Assembly (NCBI GenBank): GCA_016283295.1
Contig: JAEEMQ010000045.1
Coordinates: forward strand, 1 to 36,122
Direction: 5' to 3'
From: Alphaproteobacteria bacterium
GTDB taxonomy: Bacteria; Pseudomonadota; Alphaproteobacteria; RF32; CAG-239
DNA: 36,122 nucleotides
Position numbers and translations under genes: made by a program. Below are positions 26,785 to 34,280 of this stretch, one piece after another. The notes under the pieces are model-generated. The model ran no database searches and was not told the DNA's origin. It saw only the letters and a program-made list of their open reading frames with translations. Every line of letters begins with the position of its first letter. Position 1 is the stretch's first letter.

Positions 26785-27900
26785 ATGAAGTTTTTTACAA
26801 GAGGCGAATCGCAAATTTTTACACAACCGCGGTTGAAAATTGATTTGAACAATTTGATTGATAATTATAAGACCTTGTGCAAAATCATTGCACCGGCCAC
26901 CCCATCGGCGGTAGTTAAGGACGATTCTTACGGTTTGGGCGCGTTTGAAGTGGCTAAAGCGTTGTATGAACGTGCGGATTGCCGTAACTTTTGGGTGGCT
27001 CATGCCTTGGAAGGTGCTCGTATTGCCGAAGCCGTGCCGGAAGCCGATATTTATGTGTTGCAGGGAATCGGCGCAGACAGCCGCGACTTGTTTGAAGAAT
27101 ATCATCTGATTCCCGTCATCGGCTCGCCGGCGATGTTGGCTTTTTGGAAGAAAAATCCGATAGAAGGCATAAAACCGGTGATTCAGGTGGAGACAGGCTT
27201 AAATCGTTTGGGTTTTCGCCCGGAAGAATTGAAAAAACTGAGCAAAAAAGATTTGCAAACTTTCGGTATGGTGTTGAGCCATCTGGCTTGTGCCGATGAG
27301 AAAGATCACTTTATGAACGCACATCAATTAGAGAATTTTAAGGCGATTCGTTCTAAGTATTTTCCGGAAATACCGGCAACTTTATCGGCTTCCGACGGCG
27401 CATTTTTGGGCGAAGATTTCTGCTGCGATATGGTGCGTTTGGGGGCGGCAATGTACGGCATCAACACGGCGCCGTATCGCTTGAACCAAATGAAAAACGT
27501 GATTACGGTAGAAGCGCCGGTGTTGCAAATTGCCGATTTAGCTAAGGGCGAATTTGTGGGCTATTCGGCAACATATCGCGCCGCGCAAAAACGCAAAATT
27601 GCGATTGTTTCAATCGGTTACGGCGACGGTATGCCGCGCTCGCTTTCCAATGTGGGTAAGGTATTTTTCAAAAAGAAAGATAAAATGTGCGAGGCGCGGA
27701 TTATCGGCCGTGTATCGATGGATAACATTATCTGCGATGTTACCGATGTGCCGGATTTGCAAACAGGGGATTTCGGTGCGCTGATATTCAGCGAATATAC
27801 GCTCGACGATATTGCGCGTGACGCCGGAACCATCAGTTATGAAATTGTATCGCGCCTGGGTAAAAATACGCGTTTTGACCGAGAGTATTTGCTGAAATAA
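26785..27900 (+). CDS. alr: Alanine racemase
   Basis: The 371-residue PLP enzyme makes D-alanine for peptidoglycan. The PLP lysine is Lys45 (SAVVKDDSYGLG; the usual VVKADAYG has two changes next to it). The catalytic Tyr lies in GYSATY, and GYGDGMPRSLSN and GRVSMDN are conserved. I prefer ATG 26785, which has GGAG upstream although at 12 bases; ATG 26767 in frame has no ribosome site. The gene is divergent from tatD with only about 33 bases between starts, so promoters must lie close to or within the neighbour's coding sequence. It is followed by the structured RNA locus. Confidence 0.93.
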   Translation: MKFFTRGESQIFTQPRLKIDLNNLIDNYKTLCKIIAPATPSAVVKDDSYGLGAFEVAKALYERADCRNFWVAHALEGARIAEAVPEADIYVLQGIGADSRDLFEEYHLIPVIGSPAMLAFWKKNPIEGIKPVIQVETGLNRLGFRPEELKKLSKKDLQTFGMVLSHLACADEKDHFMNAHQLENFKAIRSKYFPEIPATLSASDGAFLGEDFCCDMVRLGAAMYGINTAPYRLNQMKNVITVEAPVLQIADLAKGEFVGYSATYRAAQKRKIAIVSIGYGDGMPRSLSNVGKVFFKKKDKMCEARIIGRVSMDNIICDVTDVPDLQTGDFGALIFSEYTLDDIARDAGTISYEIVSRLGKNTRFDREYLLK

Positions 27901-27984
27901 TATTTTTAGACAACTTTTTTAATATTATAACTATTTGAAAATATGTTATTTTCAAAAATAATTCATTTTTTTAGAAAAAATATA

Positions 27985-28013
27985 TTGACAAATAGAGAAA
28001 ATATTGTTATACA
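27985..28013 (+). promoter_or_regulatory. Strong near-consensus promoter of the ncRNA locus
   Basis: TTGACA (27985-27990, perfect -35), a 17-base spacer and TATACA (28008-28013, one mismatch to the -10 consensus). It is the best promoter in the window, and no protein-coding gene follows it on this strand for more than 800 bases. Confidence 0.85.
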
Positions 28014-28019
28014 TAACTC

Positions 28020-28408
28020 ATAACATCAATTATTCTAACATCCATATTGCAAATAATTATGCCCTAGCGAGGGTATCCCAACCCAGAGGCCCGCTGCAGT
28101 GATGCACCATCGGCCTTTACATCACGAACAATATAAAAAATGTTGAACGCGAAATGAACAAAGGACCCCCTTAAAAAATTAACAGGTTTTTTCGGTATAG
28201 CTTTTGGTGCCTGTTCCCCGATTTCGGAAGTAGAGCAATACCGAATGTCGAATTTTCTGCAAAGAAATGAGACGATGTATTACAGCAACCGCGTAAAGAA
28301 TTCAAAGACATATCGTTGACCATGCGGGTTGGTTGCCCCCTCTAATGATGGTCAAACCCGGCTTACGTTCTCGCACGCAGAACAATAGTAAGCCGGTTTT
28401 GTTTTTTT
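28020..28408 (+). ncRNA. Unidentified structured, pseudoknotted RNA of about 390 nt
   Basis: A strong promoter and a strong terminator bracket a region with no credible ORF. Helices found by hand include: CCCT/AGGG at 28062-28065 and 28070-28073; GTGATG/CATCAC at 28099-28104 and 28120-28125; and an H-type pseudoknot of AACAGG/CCTGTT (28181-28186, 28210-28215) interlocked with the 8-bp TTCGGTAT/ATACCGAA (28191-28198, 28238-28245). GACCAT/ATGGTC (28318-28323, 28348-28353) encloses GGGTTGG (28326-28332), which pairs far back with CCAACCC (28078-28084); next to it GAGGG (28069-28073) can pair with CCCTC (28338-28342). Some of these are alternatives. Size and complexity resemble tmRNA or RNase P RNA, but I find neither the tRNA-like parts of tmRNA nor the RNase P conserved regions. 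Confidence 0.75.
28358..28408 (+). terminator. Rho-independent terminator of the ncRNA
   Basis: A 9-bp stem (28358-28366 with 28388-28396), stacked on an inner 5-bp stem (28367-28371 with 28379-28383), runs into a 12-base T-rich tract. It ends three bases before the convergent gene's stop. Confidence 0.9.
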
Positions 28409-28411
28409 AAA

Positions 28412-28747
28412 CTACTCAATAAACGAAATATATTTAGCATAGCGTTTGCCGTAATTTTCGCGATATTGCAAAACGCCTTCTTTCATCACCTTATGCTCAT
28501 ATCTTTCTAAGCATTTGGCGGTCGGAACTGCCGTCAATACGTCGTTTTCGTAATGCGTATCAATGCCGATAAGCGCGGTTTGTAACGGTTCTTGCATTAA
28601 ACGCTCGTAATCGCTCGCGCTGATTTTAAATTTTGCTCCGTCAATTTTGCCCTCGGCGCTGATATAAGCAGCCACGCTCATCAGGCGGATGTATTCAAAA
28701 ATCAACAGCGGCGAAAATATTTCCAGTTCGGTTTTAGGCGATTCCAT
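28412..28747 (-). CDS. Hypothetical protein, 111 residues
   Basis: I do not recognise this protein. It is soluble, with no signal peptide or Cys-rich motif; a single Cys is seen. A ribosome site (AAGGA) precedes the ATG on the minus strand, and a TATAAT-like element lies just upstream. The N-terminal half is hydrophobic-helical (FSPLLIFEYIRLMSVAAYIS), and the C-terminal half is charged with many Tyr (YRENYGKRYAKY). It converges with the ncRNA terminator and diverges from the SIMPL gene, so it is a single-gene unit. Codon use resembles the surrounding chromosomal genes. Confidence 0.7.
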   Translation of the reverse strand: MESPKTELEIFSPLLIFEYIRLMSVAAYISAEGKIDGAKFKISASDYERLMQEPLQTALIGIDTHYENDVLTAVPTAKCLERYEHKVMKEGVLQYRENYGKRYAKYISFIE

Positions 28748-28775
28748 TTTTTATATTCCTTATTATATATTTGGT

Positions 28776-28804
28776 TTGACTTTAGTCGATAACTTGCGTA
28801 TTGT
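28776..28804 (+). promoter_or_regulatory. Probable promoter of the SIMPL-radical SAM operon
   Basis: TTGACT (28776-28781), a 17-base spacer and TATTGT (28799-28804), 32 bases before the start codon. Confidence 0.6.
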
Positions 28805-28835
28805 CAATGTATCAAATAATTTTAAGGAGGGTAAG

Positions 28836-29552
28836 ATGGAAAAATCAAATAAAGTTTGGGCGGCATTGTTGATTGCCGGCGGTTTGGCCGTAGGCGGTTT
28901 TTTTCCGGGGTATTATTACTATAAAACCCATGCCGATTTTCGCTCGGTAACGGTTAAAGGCCTGGCCGAAAAAGATGTGGTGGCCGATATGGGCTTGTGG
29001 AATATTCAGTTCACGGTTAACGGCAATGATTTGAACGCGGTGCAAAAACAAATCGGCGCCCAGGCACGCGAGATTGTGCAATTTTTGCAAAAACAGGGCT
29101 TTGGCGAGGCGGAAATCCATGTTGGACGTATTGAAACCAACGATTTGTTTGCCAATCCGTATCGTGATAATGCCGCGGCCGAAACCTCACGCTTTATTTT
29201 GACGCAAACGATTATAGTGCGTTCGCCGCAGGTATATCAGATTGCCAACGCCATGTCGCTCAGCAACGAACTGATTGCCAAAGGCATTGTTTTCAGCAAT
29301 CAATCGGCTAATTATTTCTTTACCAAACTCAACGATATTAAGCCGGAAATGCTGAAATCGGCTACCGAAAACGCCAAAGAAGCGGCGCTTGAATTTGCCC
29401 GCAACAGCGGCAGTAAGGTCGGAAAAATCAATAAGGCAAATCAGGGGGTGTTCTCTATTCAGTCGCGTGATGATGCCAACTCTTATGAGGCTTTGCAAAT
29501 TGAAAAACGCGTACGGGTGGTGTCTACCGTGGAATATTTGCTGGAAGATTAA
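28836..29552 (+). CDS. SIMPL (DUF541) domain envelope protein
   Basis: The 238-residue protein starts at ATG 28836 after AAGGAGG. An N-terminal hydrophobic segment (about 8-28, WAALLIAGGLAVGGFFPGYY) acts as a membrane anchor. The SIMPL domain follows (about 35-235), with SVTVKGLAEKDVVADMGLW at its start, the repeated N-VQ and E-IH-G elements, and a final KRVRVVSTVEYLLED. Relatives are periplasmic or outer-membrane proteins such as E. coli YggE, linked to oxidative stress, and form oligomers. The exact role is unknown. It is the first gene of a tight six-gene operon with gaps of at most 26 bases. Confidence 0.85.
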   Translation: MEKSNKVWAALLIAGGLAVGGFFPGYYYYKTHADFRSVTVKGLAEKDVVADMGLWNIQFTVNGNDLNAVQKQIGAQAREIVQFLQKQGFGEAEIHVGRIETNDLFANPYRDNAAAETSRFILTQTIIVRSPQVYQIANAMSLSNELIAKGIVFSNQSANYFFTKLNDIKPEMLKSATENAKEAALEFARNSGSKVGKINKANQGVFSIQSRDDANSYEALQIEKRVRVVSTVEYLLED

Positions 29553-29578
29553 AGCCGCCGTAAAATAAGAGAGGTAAA

Positions 29579-30190
29579 ATGCGCAAGTTATCCCTTTTTT
29601 TGGCGTTAATGTTATTTGCCGCCGTACCGGCATCGGCAAAGCATTTTCGTATGGTTAAATATAAACCGATGAGTCAAGAAAAATGTATGGCACGCAAAGA
29701 CGAACTAGGTTTGAAATATTGTCCGTACGATAATGATCATTTGGCCGGTGCGGTTGCGGCATGCGGCGGAGTATGGAATATGCCTACCGTCAGAGCCTTA
29801 TTGAGTGTCGCTACACAACTTTACAATGGTCTTGAAAGAGAATTTGACGACGAATTTGACGGAGGATGGGTAACTACCCTGTATGGTGAGCGTGATGATG
29901 AAAAAATGAAAGAACTCGGTATATGGGTAAACGACAGTCGTATTTATTATTGGAGTAATGAAGAAGCAAAAGACGGCAAGGGCGGCTATGTACGGATGTT
30001 TGCCACCGAAGGCTCAAACTCGTATTATGCTCCGCGTGACGGCAGCAGGTATGTAACGCATGTTTTGGGTGAAGTAAATTATGGCAAAACAAAAAATGTC
30101 AGAACCGGAAATCCCAGACATGATTCTAATTTATCCGGCTTGCCGAATAAGGATGCTTTGGTAACTATTTGTATTAAGAGGAAAAAATAA
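29579..30190 (+). CDS. Secreted protein of unknown function, possibly Lcl/DUF1566-like
   Basis: The 203-residue protein has a signal peptide (MRKLSLFLALMLFAAVPASA, cleavage before KHF). Four Cys remain in the mature part. The layout (ALLSVATQLYNG, then RIYYWSNEEAKDGKGGYVRM, then a short end with a Cys, VTICIKRK) recalls DUF1566/Lcl-type lectin-like domains, in which WS and a final Cys are conserved. The match is weak and from memory. It sits between the SIMPL gene and the DUF2130 gene and overlaps the latter by one base (TAATG). Its location would be periplasmic or extracellular. Confidence 0.65.
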   Translation: MRKLSLFLALMLFAAVPASAKHFRMVKYKPMSQEKCMARKDELGLKYCPYDNDHLAGAVAACGGVWNMPTVRALLSVATQLYNGLEREFDDEFDGGWVTTLYGERDDEKMKELGIWVNDSRIYYWSNEEAKDGKGGYVRMFATEGSNSYYAPRDGSRYVTHVLGEVNYGKTKNVRTGNPRHDSNLSGLPNKDALVTICIKRKK

Positions 30191-31494
30191 TGCACGAAAT
30201 TAAATGTCCGAAATGCGGTGAAGTTTTTCAGGTTGATGAAACAGGCTATGCCACAATTTTGGCACAAGTGCGCGATGCCGAATTTCATAAAGAGCTGCAC
30301 GAGCGGGCGGCGCAGTTGCAACGAGAAAAAGATGATGCGCTGAAGTTGGCGGCAACCAAAGCTGAAATGGAAAAGGCGCAGTCTTTGACCGAGTTACAAC
30401 AGGAAAATGCCAAACTCAAAAATCAGCTGCAATCTTTAGATAAAGATAAAGAGCTGGAAAAAGCTCAATCGACGGCGCAATATGTGCAACAAATTGAGCA
30501 ACTGAAAGCGCAAATTGCCGCCGGCGATAAGGATAAGCAAATTGCCGTAATTGCCGCGGTTGATGCCCAAAAAGAAGCACTGGCGCAAAAAGATCGGCAG
30601 ATTATGCAGTTGCAGGGACAGCTGAAAGAAGCAGAAAAGGACAGTTTAATCAAAGAGCAGAATTTGCGCGAAAATTTCAATGCCCAGCTCAAAGCCAAAG
30701 ATGCGGCGATTGATTTTTATAAAGATTTGAAAACCAAAATGTCTACCAAAATGGTGGGCGAAACTCTGGAACAACATTGTGAAACCGAGTTCAATAAACT
30801 GCGGGCAACGGCGTTTCAGAATGCTTATTTTGAAAAAGACAACGATGCCAAAAGCGGCAGTAAGGGCGATTATATCTTTCGCGACAAAACCGAGGACGGG
30901 GTGGAGTTTCTCTCAATTATGTTTGAGATGAAAAATGAGACGGATACAAAATCTACCAAGCATAAAAACGAGGATTTTTTCAAAGAACTGGATAAAGATC
31001 GCACCGAAAAGGGCTGCGAATACGCGGTGTTGGTGTCGCTACTCGAAAGTGATAGCGAGCTGTATAACTCCGGCATTGTCGACGTTTCGTATCGCTACCC
31101 GAAGATGTATGTCATTCGGCCGCAGTTTTTTATTCCGCTGATTACGCTGTTGCGCAATGCCTCGCTCAATTCGGCGCAATATCGGCGGCAGGTGACGGAA
31201 TATCGCGAACAAAATATCGATATTACGAATTTTGAAGAAAAACTCAATGACTTCAGAGATAAATTTGACCGCAATATTCAGGTGGCCAGCGAAAAATTCA
31301 ATACGGCGATTAAGGAGATCGACGCCACCATCAATCACTTGCAAAAAATTCGGTCGGCTCTGGTATCGTCGGATAATAACCTGCATTATGCCAATGACAA
31401 AGTGCAAGATTTAACCATTCGGCGCCTGACCTATAAAAATCCGACCATGAAGCAGAAATTTGCCGAACTGAAAAAAGATAAAAACGAGTGGTAA
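30190..31494 (+). CDS. DUF2130 protein with zinc-ribbon start, coiled coil and nuclease-like core
   Basis: The 434-residue protein begins with a CPKCG half-ribbon (Cys6, Cys9), has a long coiled coil (about 30-185) and then the DUF2130 region (about 186-345). There GETLEQHCE, GDYIFRD (Asp227) and FEMKNE (Glu246-x-Lys248) have the spacing of a PD-(D/E)XK-like nuclease core; this is my inference and not an established activity. A second helical part forms the C-terminus (about 350-420). DUF2130 proteins are widespread and uncharacterised. It is coupled to the secreted protein before it and is followed within 15 bases by a small membrane protein. Confidence 0.85.
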   Translation: MHEIKCPKCGEVFQVDETGYATILAQVRDAEFHKELHERAAQLQREKDDALKLAATKAEMEKAQSLTELQQENAKLKNQLQSLDKDKELEKAQSTAQYVQQIEQLKAQIAAGDKDKQIAVIAAVDAQKEALAQKDRQIMQLQGQLKEAEKDSLIKEQNLRENFNAQLKAKDAAIDFYKDLKTKMSTKMVGETLEQHCETEFNKLRATAFQNAYFEKDNDAKSGSKGDYIFRDKTEDGVEFLSIMFEMKNETDTKSTKHKNEDFFKELDKDRTEKGCEYAVLVSLLESDSELYNSGIVDVSYRYPKMYVIRPQFFIPLITLLRNASLNSAQYRRQVTEYREQNIDITNFEEKLNDFRDKFDRNIQVASEKFNTAIKEIDATINHLQKIRSALVSSDNNLHYANDKVQDLTIRRLTYKNPTMKQKFAELKKDKNEW

Positions 31495-31508
31495 ACGAAA
31501 GGAAAAAT

Positions 31509-31718
31509 ATGAAAGAAAATGCTAAAAGAAACTGGATTATGACGCTTATCGGCATTGATTCGTTGGCTCTGTTTGTTGTGGCGTATTTTATTTTAACCAC
31601 CGACGATAAGACCATATTAACGGAAGTTATTTTGGCATATTGCGGTTTTGCGCTGTTTTTGGGCGCTTGCCTGATTGCGGTTTTGAAAAAATATCCCGAA
31701 GATAATGCGAAAAAGTAA
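31509..31718 (+). CDS. Small two-helix membrane protein
   Basis: The 69-residue protein starts at ATG 31509 after AAAGGA. Two transmembrane helices are visible (about 11-31, MTLIGIDSLALFVVAYFIL; about 38-58), with a short loop and a charged C-terminus (KKYPEDNAKK). I recognise no family. It is the fourth gene of the operon, 14 bases after the DUF2130 gene and 20 before another membrane protein. Confidence 0.75.
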   Translation: MKENAKRNWIMTLIGIDSLALFVVAYFILTTDDKTILTEVILAYCGFALFLGACLIAVLKKYPEDNAKK

Positions 31719-31738
31719 TAGTAACAAGGAATAGCGCC

Positions 31739-32251
31739 ATGAAATTGAACAAAGATGAAATATTGACATTTGCGGCTGGTATTGTGGTCGGGGCGCTGGC
31801 AGGAGCGGCGGTTTATTTCGGTTTTAATTTCGATATCGGCAGATTATACGATTTATATACCTCAATATCGGCATTTGTTACGGTGGTATTGTATTTGGCA
31901 ATACCACCGGTCGCAATTATCTGGTTGCTTTATCAAACCTATAAAAAGAACAAAAAATGGTTTTGGGTTCTGGCAATATTTACGTTGTTGTTGGCCATTG
32001 GTACAATATGTGAATTAATGAACCATTCTCATTCAACCGGCTGGATGATTTATGTTGCCGTTCATGCGATAATCCTTATTCTGTTGGGTTTGTTTTTGTT
32101 ATATAAATTGTATAAGAAAAGCAAAAAATGGTTTACCGTGGTGGTATTTTTAGCCTTATCCATAGCCGGTATGGTGCATAAAATAATTCTCTACGCCACA
32201 GAGCCGACGGTATATTCCGGTAGCCATACATCTGACTACGGATTATCCTGA
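31739..32251 (+). CDS. Membrane protein with internal duplication
   Basis: The 170-residue protein has about five hydrophobic segments. Two stretches repeat each other: residues 63-90 (LLYQTYKKNKKWFWVLAIF) and 120-147 (LLYKLYKKSKKWFTVVVFL), each a basic KK-x-KKWF loop between helices. This suggests an internal duplication of a two-helix unit. SD AAGGA lies before the ATG. The radical SAM gene follows after 12 bases. No family is recognised; it could be a partner or transporter-like element for the product of the radical SAM enzyme, which is speculation. Confidence 0.75.
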   Translation: MKLNKDEILTFAAGIVVGALAGAAVYFGFNFDIGRLYDLYTSISAFVTVVLYLAIPPVAIIWLLYQTYKKNKKWFWVLAIFTLLLAIGTICELMNHSHSTGWMIYVAVHAIILILLGLFLLYKLYKKSKKWFTVVVFLALSIAGMVHKIILYATEPTVYSGSHTSDYGLS

Positions 32252-32263
32252 GGATTATCGGCG

Positions 32264-33463
32264 ATGTTTTGCAATCATAAAAAAATAGTGACGGCGGTTT
32301 TTGAATTAACCTTAAAATGCAATGCTCGCTGTATTCATTGCGGCTCGACCGCCGGATCGGCGCGGGAAAATAACCTTTCGTACGAAGAAGCTGTGTCGGC
32401 GGTAAAACAGCTGGCAGAGCAGGGGTGTAAGGTATTATCTTTAATCGGCGGCGAGTATTTTTTATATCCGCAATGGCGCGAGTTGTTGCAAGAAGCGCGT
32501 GCTACCGGTATGGAAGTGACGATTATAACCAACGGTGCCTTGCTTAACGAGGAAAAAGTCGATTTTTTGAAAGATGTCGGGTTGGCGCGCCTGGGTTTCA
32601 GTATTGACGGAGGAAATGCCTTGACGCACAATAAAATCCGCCAGGTGGAAAATTGCTTTCAAAAGGCCTTCCAAATGGCAGATTACGGGATTCAGAAGGG
32701 GCTTAGCATCGCGGCAGTTACTACCCTTCACAAGTTGAATATTACCGAACTTAAACAGTTGCGGCAGTTGTTGCTCGAACATAAGTTTTCTTTGTGGCAG
32801 TTGCAACACGCGTCGCTGTTCGGGCGGATGAAACAGGAGCTGGCGCTGAATGACTTTGAATATTACGTGTCGGGTATTTTTATTGCGCAAACTCGCCGGA
32901 TGTATGAAAAGCAGATGCACATACGCGGTATGCATTGTATGGGCTATTATTCCAAGGTTATCCCGTATCATACGGAAAATCGTTTCTGGCTCGGTTGCTA
33001 TGCCGGTAAGGGCGTGGTCGGTATTCGTTCCGACGGCAAGGTTTTGGGCTGTCTTTCGCTGTATGACGATAAGTATATAGAAGGGGATTTGCGTGAGCAG
33101 CCGCTGGCCGAGATTCTGGCAAAAAAATCTTATTGTTCGTGGAATAATCGCTTAACTCGCATCAATAATCTCAAGGGATATTGCAATTCGTGCCCGTACG
33201 CTTTGGCTTGTTTGGGCGGCTGTACCTCGTTTAATCAGGAAGAAGCAAAGTGCTATTACGCCATCGAGCAGAAAATGAAACACCATGCGCCGCAAAACCC
33301 GCAAGAGGCGATGCTGAAGCGTCTGACTATGGGCAAAATGGCTAAAGACGGAACGTTTTATTTGGATAATAACGAGCCGATTTCGCCGGAATTGATTGAC
33401 GCTTCCGGGCTTTCGGAACACGATAAACAGGTGTTGTCGCTGTTGATTGCCGATAAATTCTGA
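32264..33463 (+). CDS. Radical SAM/SPASM-domain enzyme
   Basis: The 399-residue enzyme has the radical SAM cluster motif Cys19-x3-Cys23-x2-Cys26 (CNARCIHC), the GGE motif (SLIGGEYF) and the SIDGG strand. A SPASM-type C-terminal region with seven Cys follows (LGCYAG, VLGC, YC, NSCPYALACLGGC, KC) that can hold two auxiliary clusters. A 50-residue tail follows. Such enzymes often modify peptides (RiPPs, PqqE-like or AlbA-like), but some act on small molecules or proteins. I see no clear Cys-rich precursor peptide next to it. It is the last gene of the operon; its partners are the two membrane proteins and the SIMPL protein. The substrate is unknown. Confidence 0.9.
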   Translation: MFCNHKKIVTAVFELTLKCNARCIHCGSTAGSARENNLSYEEAVSAVKQLAEQGCKVLSLIGGEYFLYPQWRELLQEARATGMEVTIITNGALLNEEKVDFLKDVGLARLGFSIDGGNALTHNKIRQVENCFQKAFQMADYGIQKGLSIAAVTTLHKLNITELKQLRQLLLEHKFSLWQLQHASLFGRMKQELALNDFEYYVSGIFIAQTRRMYEKQMHIRGMHCMGYYSKVIPYHTENRFWLGCYAGKGVVGIRSDGKVLGCLSLYDDKYIEGDLREQPLAEILAKKSYCSWNNRLTRINNLKGYCNSCPYALACLGGCTSFNQEEAKCYYAIEQKMKHHAPQNPQEAMLKRLTMGKMAKDGTFYLDNNEPISPELIDASGLSEHDKQVLSLLIADKF

Positions 33464-33472
33464 TTTTGGGCT

Positions 33473-33607
33473 TTATATAATTTTCTGCAAGGCGAGCGAC
33501 GGTTGTCCGTTTTGTTGCTTAATCGCATCCGGATTATCAAACAAGGATGTGCTACCACTCGGTTGACCGGTTTGATTTGGCACGGCAATATTTAGAATAT
33601 TGCTCAG
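33473..33607 (-). pseudogene. 44-codon coherent fragment without a normal start
   Basis: The minus strand encodes a protein-like sequence (LSNILNIAVPNQTGQPSG..., ending LALQKII) directly after the DUF805-like gene. Two in-frame TAA codons lie upstream, and the only possible starts are CTG, ATT or a later GTG. An AGGA lies about 17 bases ahead of the CTG. It could be a small gene with a rare start or the end of a decayed effector. An inverted repeat (GCAATATT-tag-AATATTGC) lies at its 5' end. Confidence 0.4.
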
Positions 33608-33627
33608 AGTGAAAAATTATTATCCTT

Positions 33628-34203
33628 CTATGTTATCGATATCCCGACGTAATTATTAACCATGATGGTAGCAACAACGGCCAATGTCCAGCATATTGCA
33701 AGATAAAGAAACGGATATTTTAAAAGGCAACTCCTCGCTGTTAAAGCGGATTTTTGTTTACTAGGGATAATCAGCAAAAATAAAAACGCAGCAATCTGAA
33801 TACCAAAGGCTGCAAGATAAATCTCTTTAAGAAAACCACCTAACATTTGCGTATCTGCAAAGTGAAATGCCATATTACCGATGAATGCTAATGAAACAAT
33901 CAAAATCCACAAAGTTCCCGTACTGCCGAAATCACGACATCTCTTTTGTGTAATCAATAAATAAGCATAAAATAAAAATAACTGTACTATGTAAGTCAAC
34001 AGAGGATTCTGAAAATACTCAAAAACAGAATAAATACTGCCGAGTATAACCATAATTACTAAAAACTGTATTCCGGTCAGGATTCCTTCAACCGAATAAA
34101 TCGGAGTAATTTTTTTTGAACCGAAAATCACCGCATAAAGAATTTCTCTTATCGGTTCAATGATTTCATGTGTGATGATATATTTGATTTGAGATATACT
34201 CAT
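33628..34203 (-). CDS. DUF805-like multi-spanning membrane protein, candidate immunity protein 2
   Basis: The 191-residue protein has about five transmembrane helices. The QKRCRDFGSTGTLWIL stretch (about 86-101) matches the R-x-x-D-x-G-x-x-G-x-W motif of DUF805 membrane proteins. The start has GGAGAG upstream. It lies just downstream, on the same strand, of the displaced effector cassette, in the position an immunity protein would have. A membrane immunity protein would suit a toxin acting in the envelope. The immunity role is inference from gene order only. A perfect inverted repeat lies between the two genes. Confidence 0.7.
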   Translation of the reverse strand: MSISQIKYIITHEIIEPIREILYAVIFGSKKITPIYSVEGILTGIQFLVIMVILGSIYSVFEYFQNPLLTYIVQLFLFYAYLLITQKRCRDFGSTGTLWILIVSLAFIGNMAFHFADTQMLGGFLKEIYLAAFGIQIAAFLFLLIIPSKQKSALTARSCLLKYPFLYLAICWTLAVVATIMVNNYVGISIT

Positions 34204-34218
34204 TTCACTCTCCTAGCT

Positions 34219-34260
34219 CATCTGCCGAACATTTATATCTTATAATATGTTCGGCAGATG
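34219..34260. repeat. Perfect 14-bp inverted repeat between effector 2 and its neighbour
   Basis: Arms CATCTGCCGAACAT (34219-34232) and its exact complement (34247-34260) enclose an A+T-rich 14-base spacer. No T-run follows on either strand, so it is not a simple terminator. Operator or RNA-processing site are both possible. Confidence 0.85.
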
Positions 34261-34280
34261 TCAAGTTAGTTGTAACATTA

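Noticed and set aside
28049..28100. In the structured RNA the codons from 28049 read Ala-Asn-Asn-Tyr-Ala-Leu-Ala, like a tmRNA proteolysis tag.
   Set aside because: No stop follows the ALA; the frame runs on to a TGA at 28098. The tag would lie about 30 nt from the transcript start, with no room for the tRNA-like 5' part, and no T-arm or CCA end is visible in either the standard or the permuted order.
28020..28408. RNase P RNA, 6S RNA or SRP RNA as identity of the ncRNA.
   Set aside because: The conserved RNase P core (GGAAAGTCC-like and its partner), the SRP GGAAGG tetraloop region and the long regular 6S hairpin are not found by eye. A covariance search could still overturn this.
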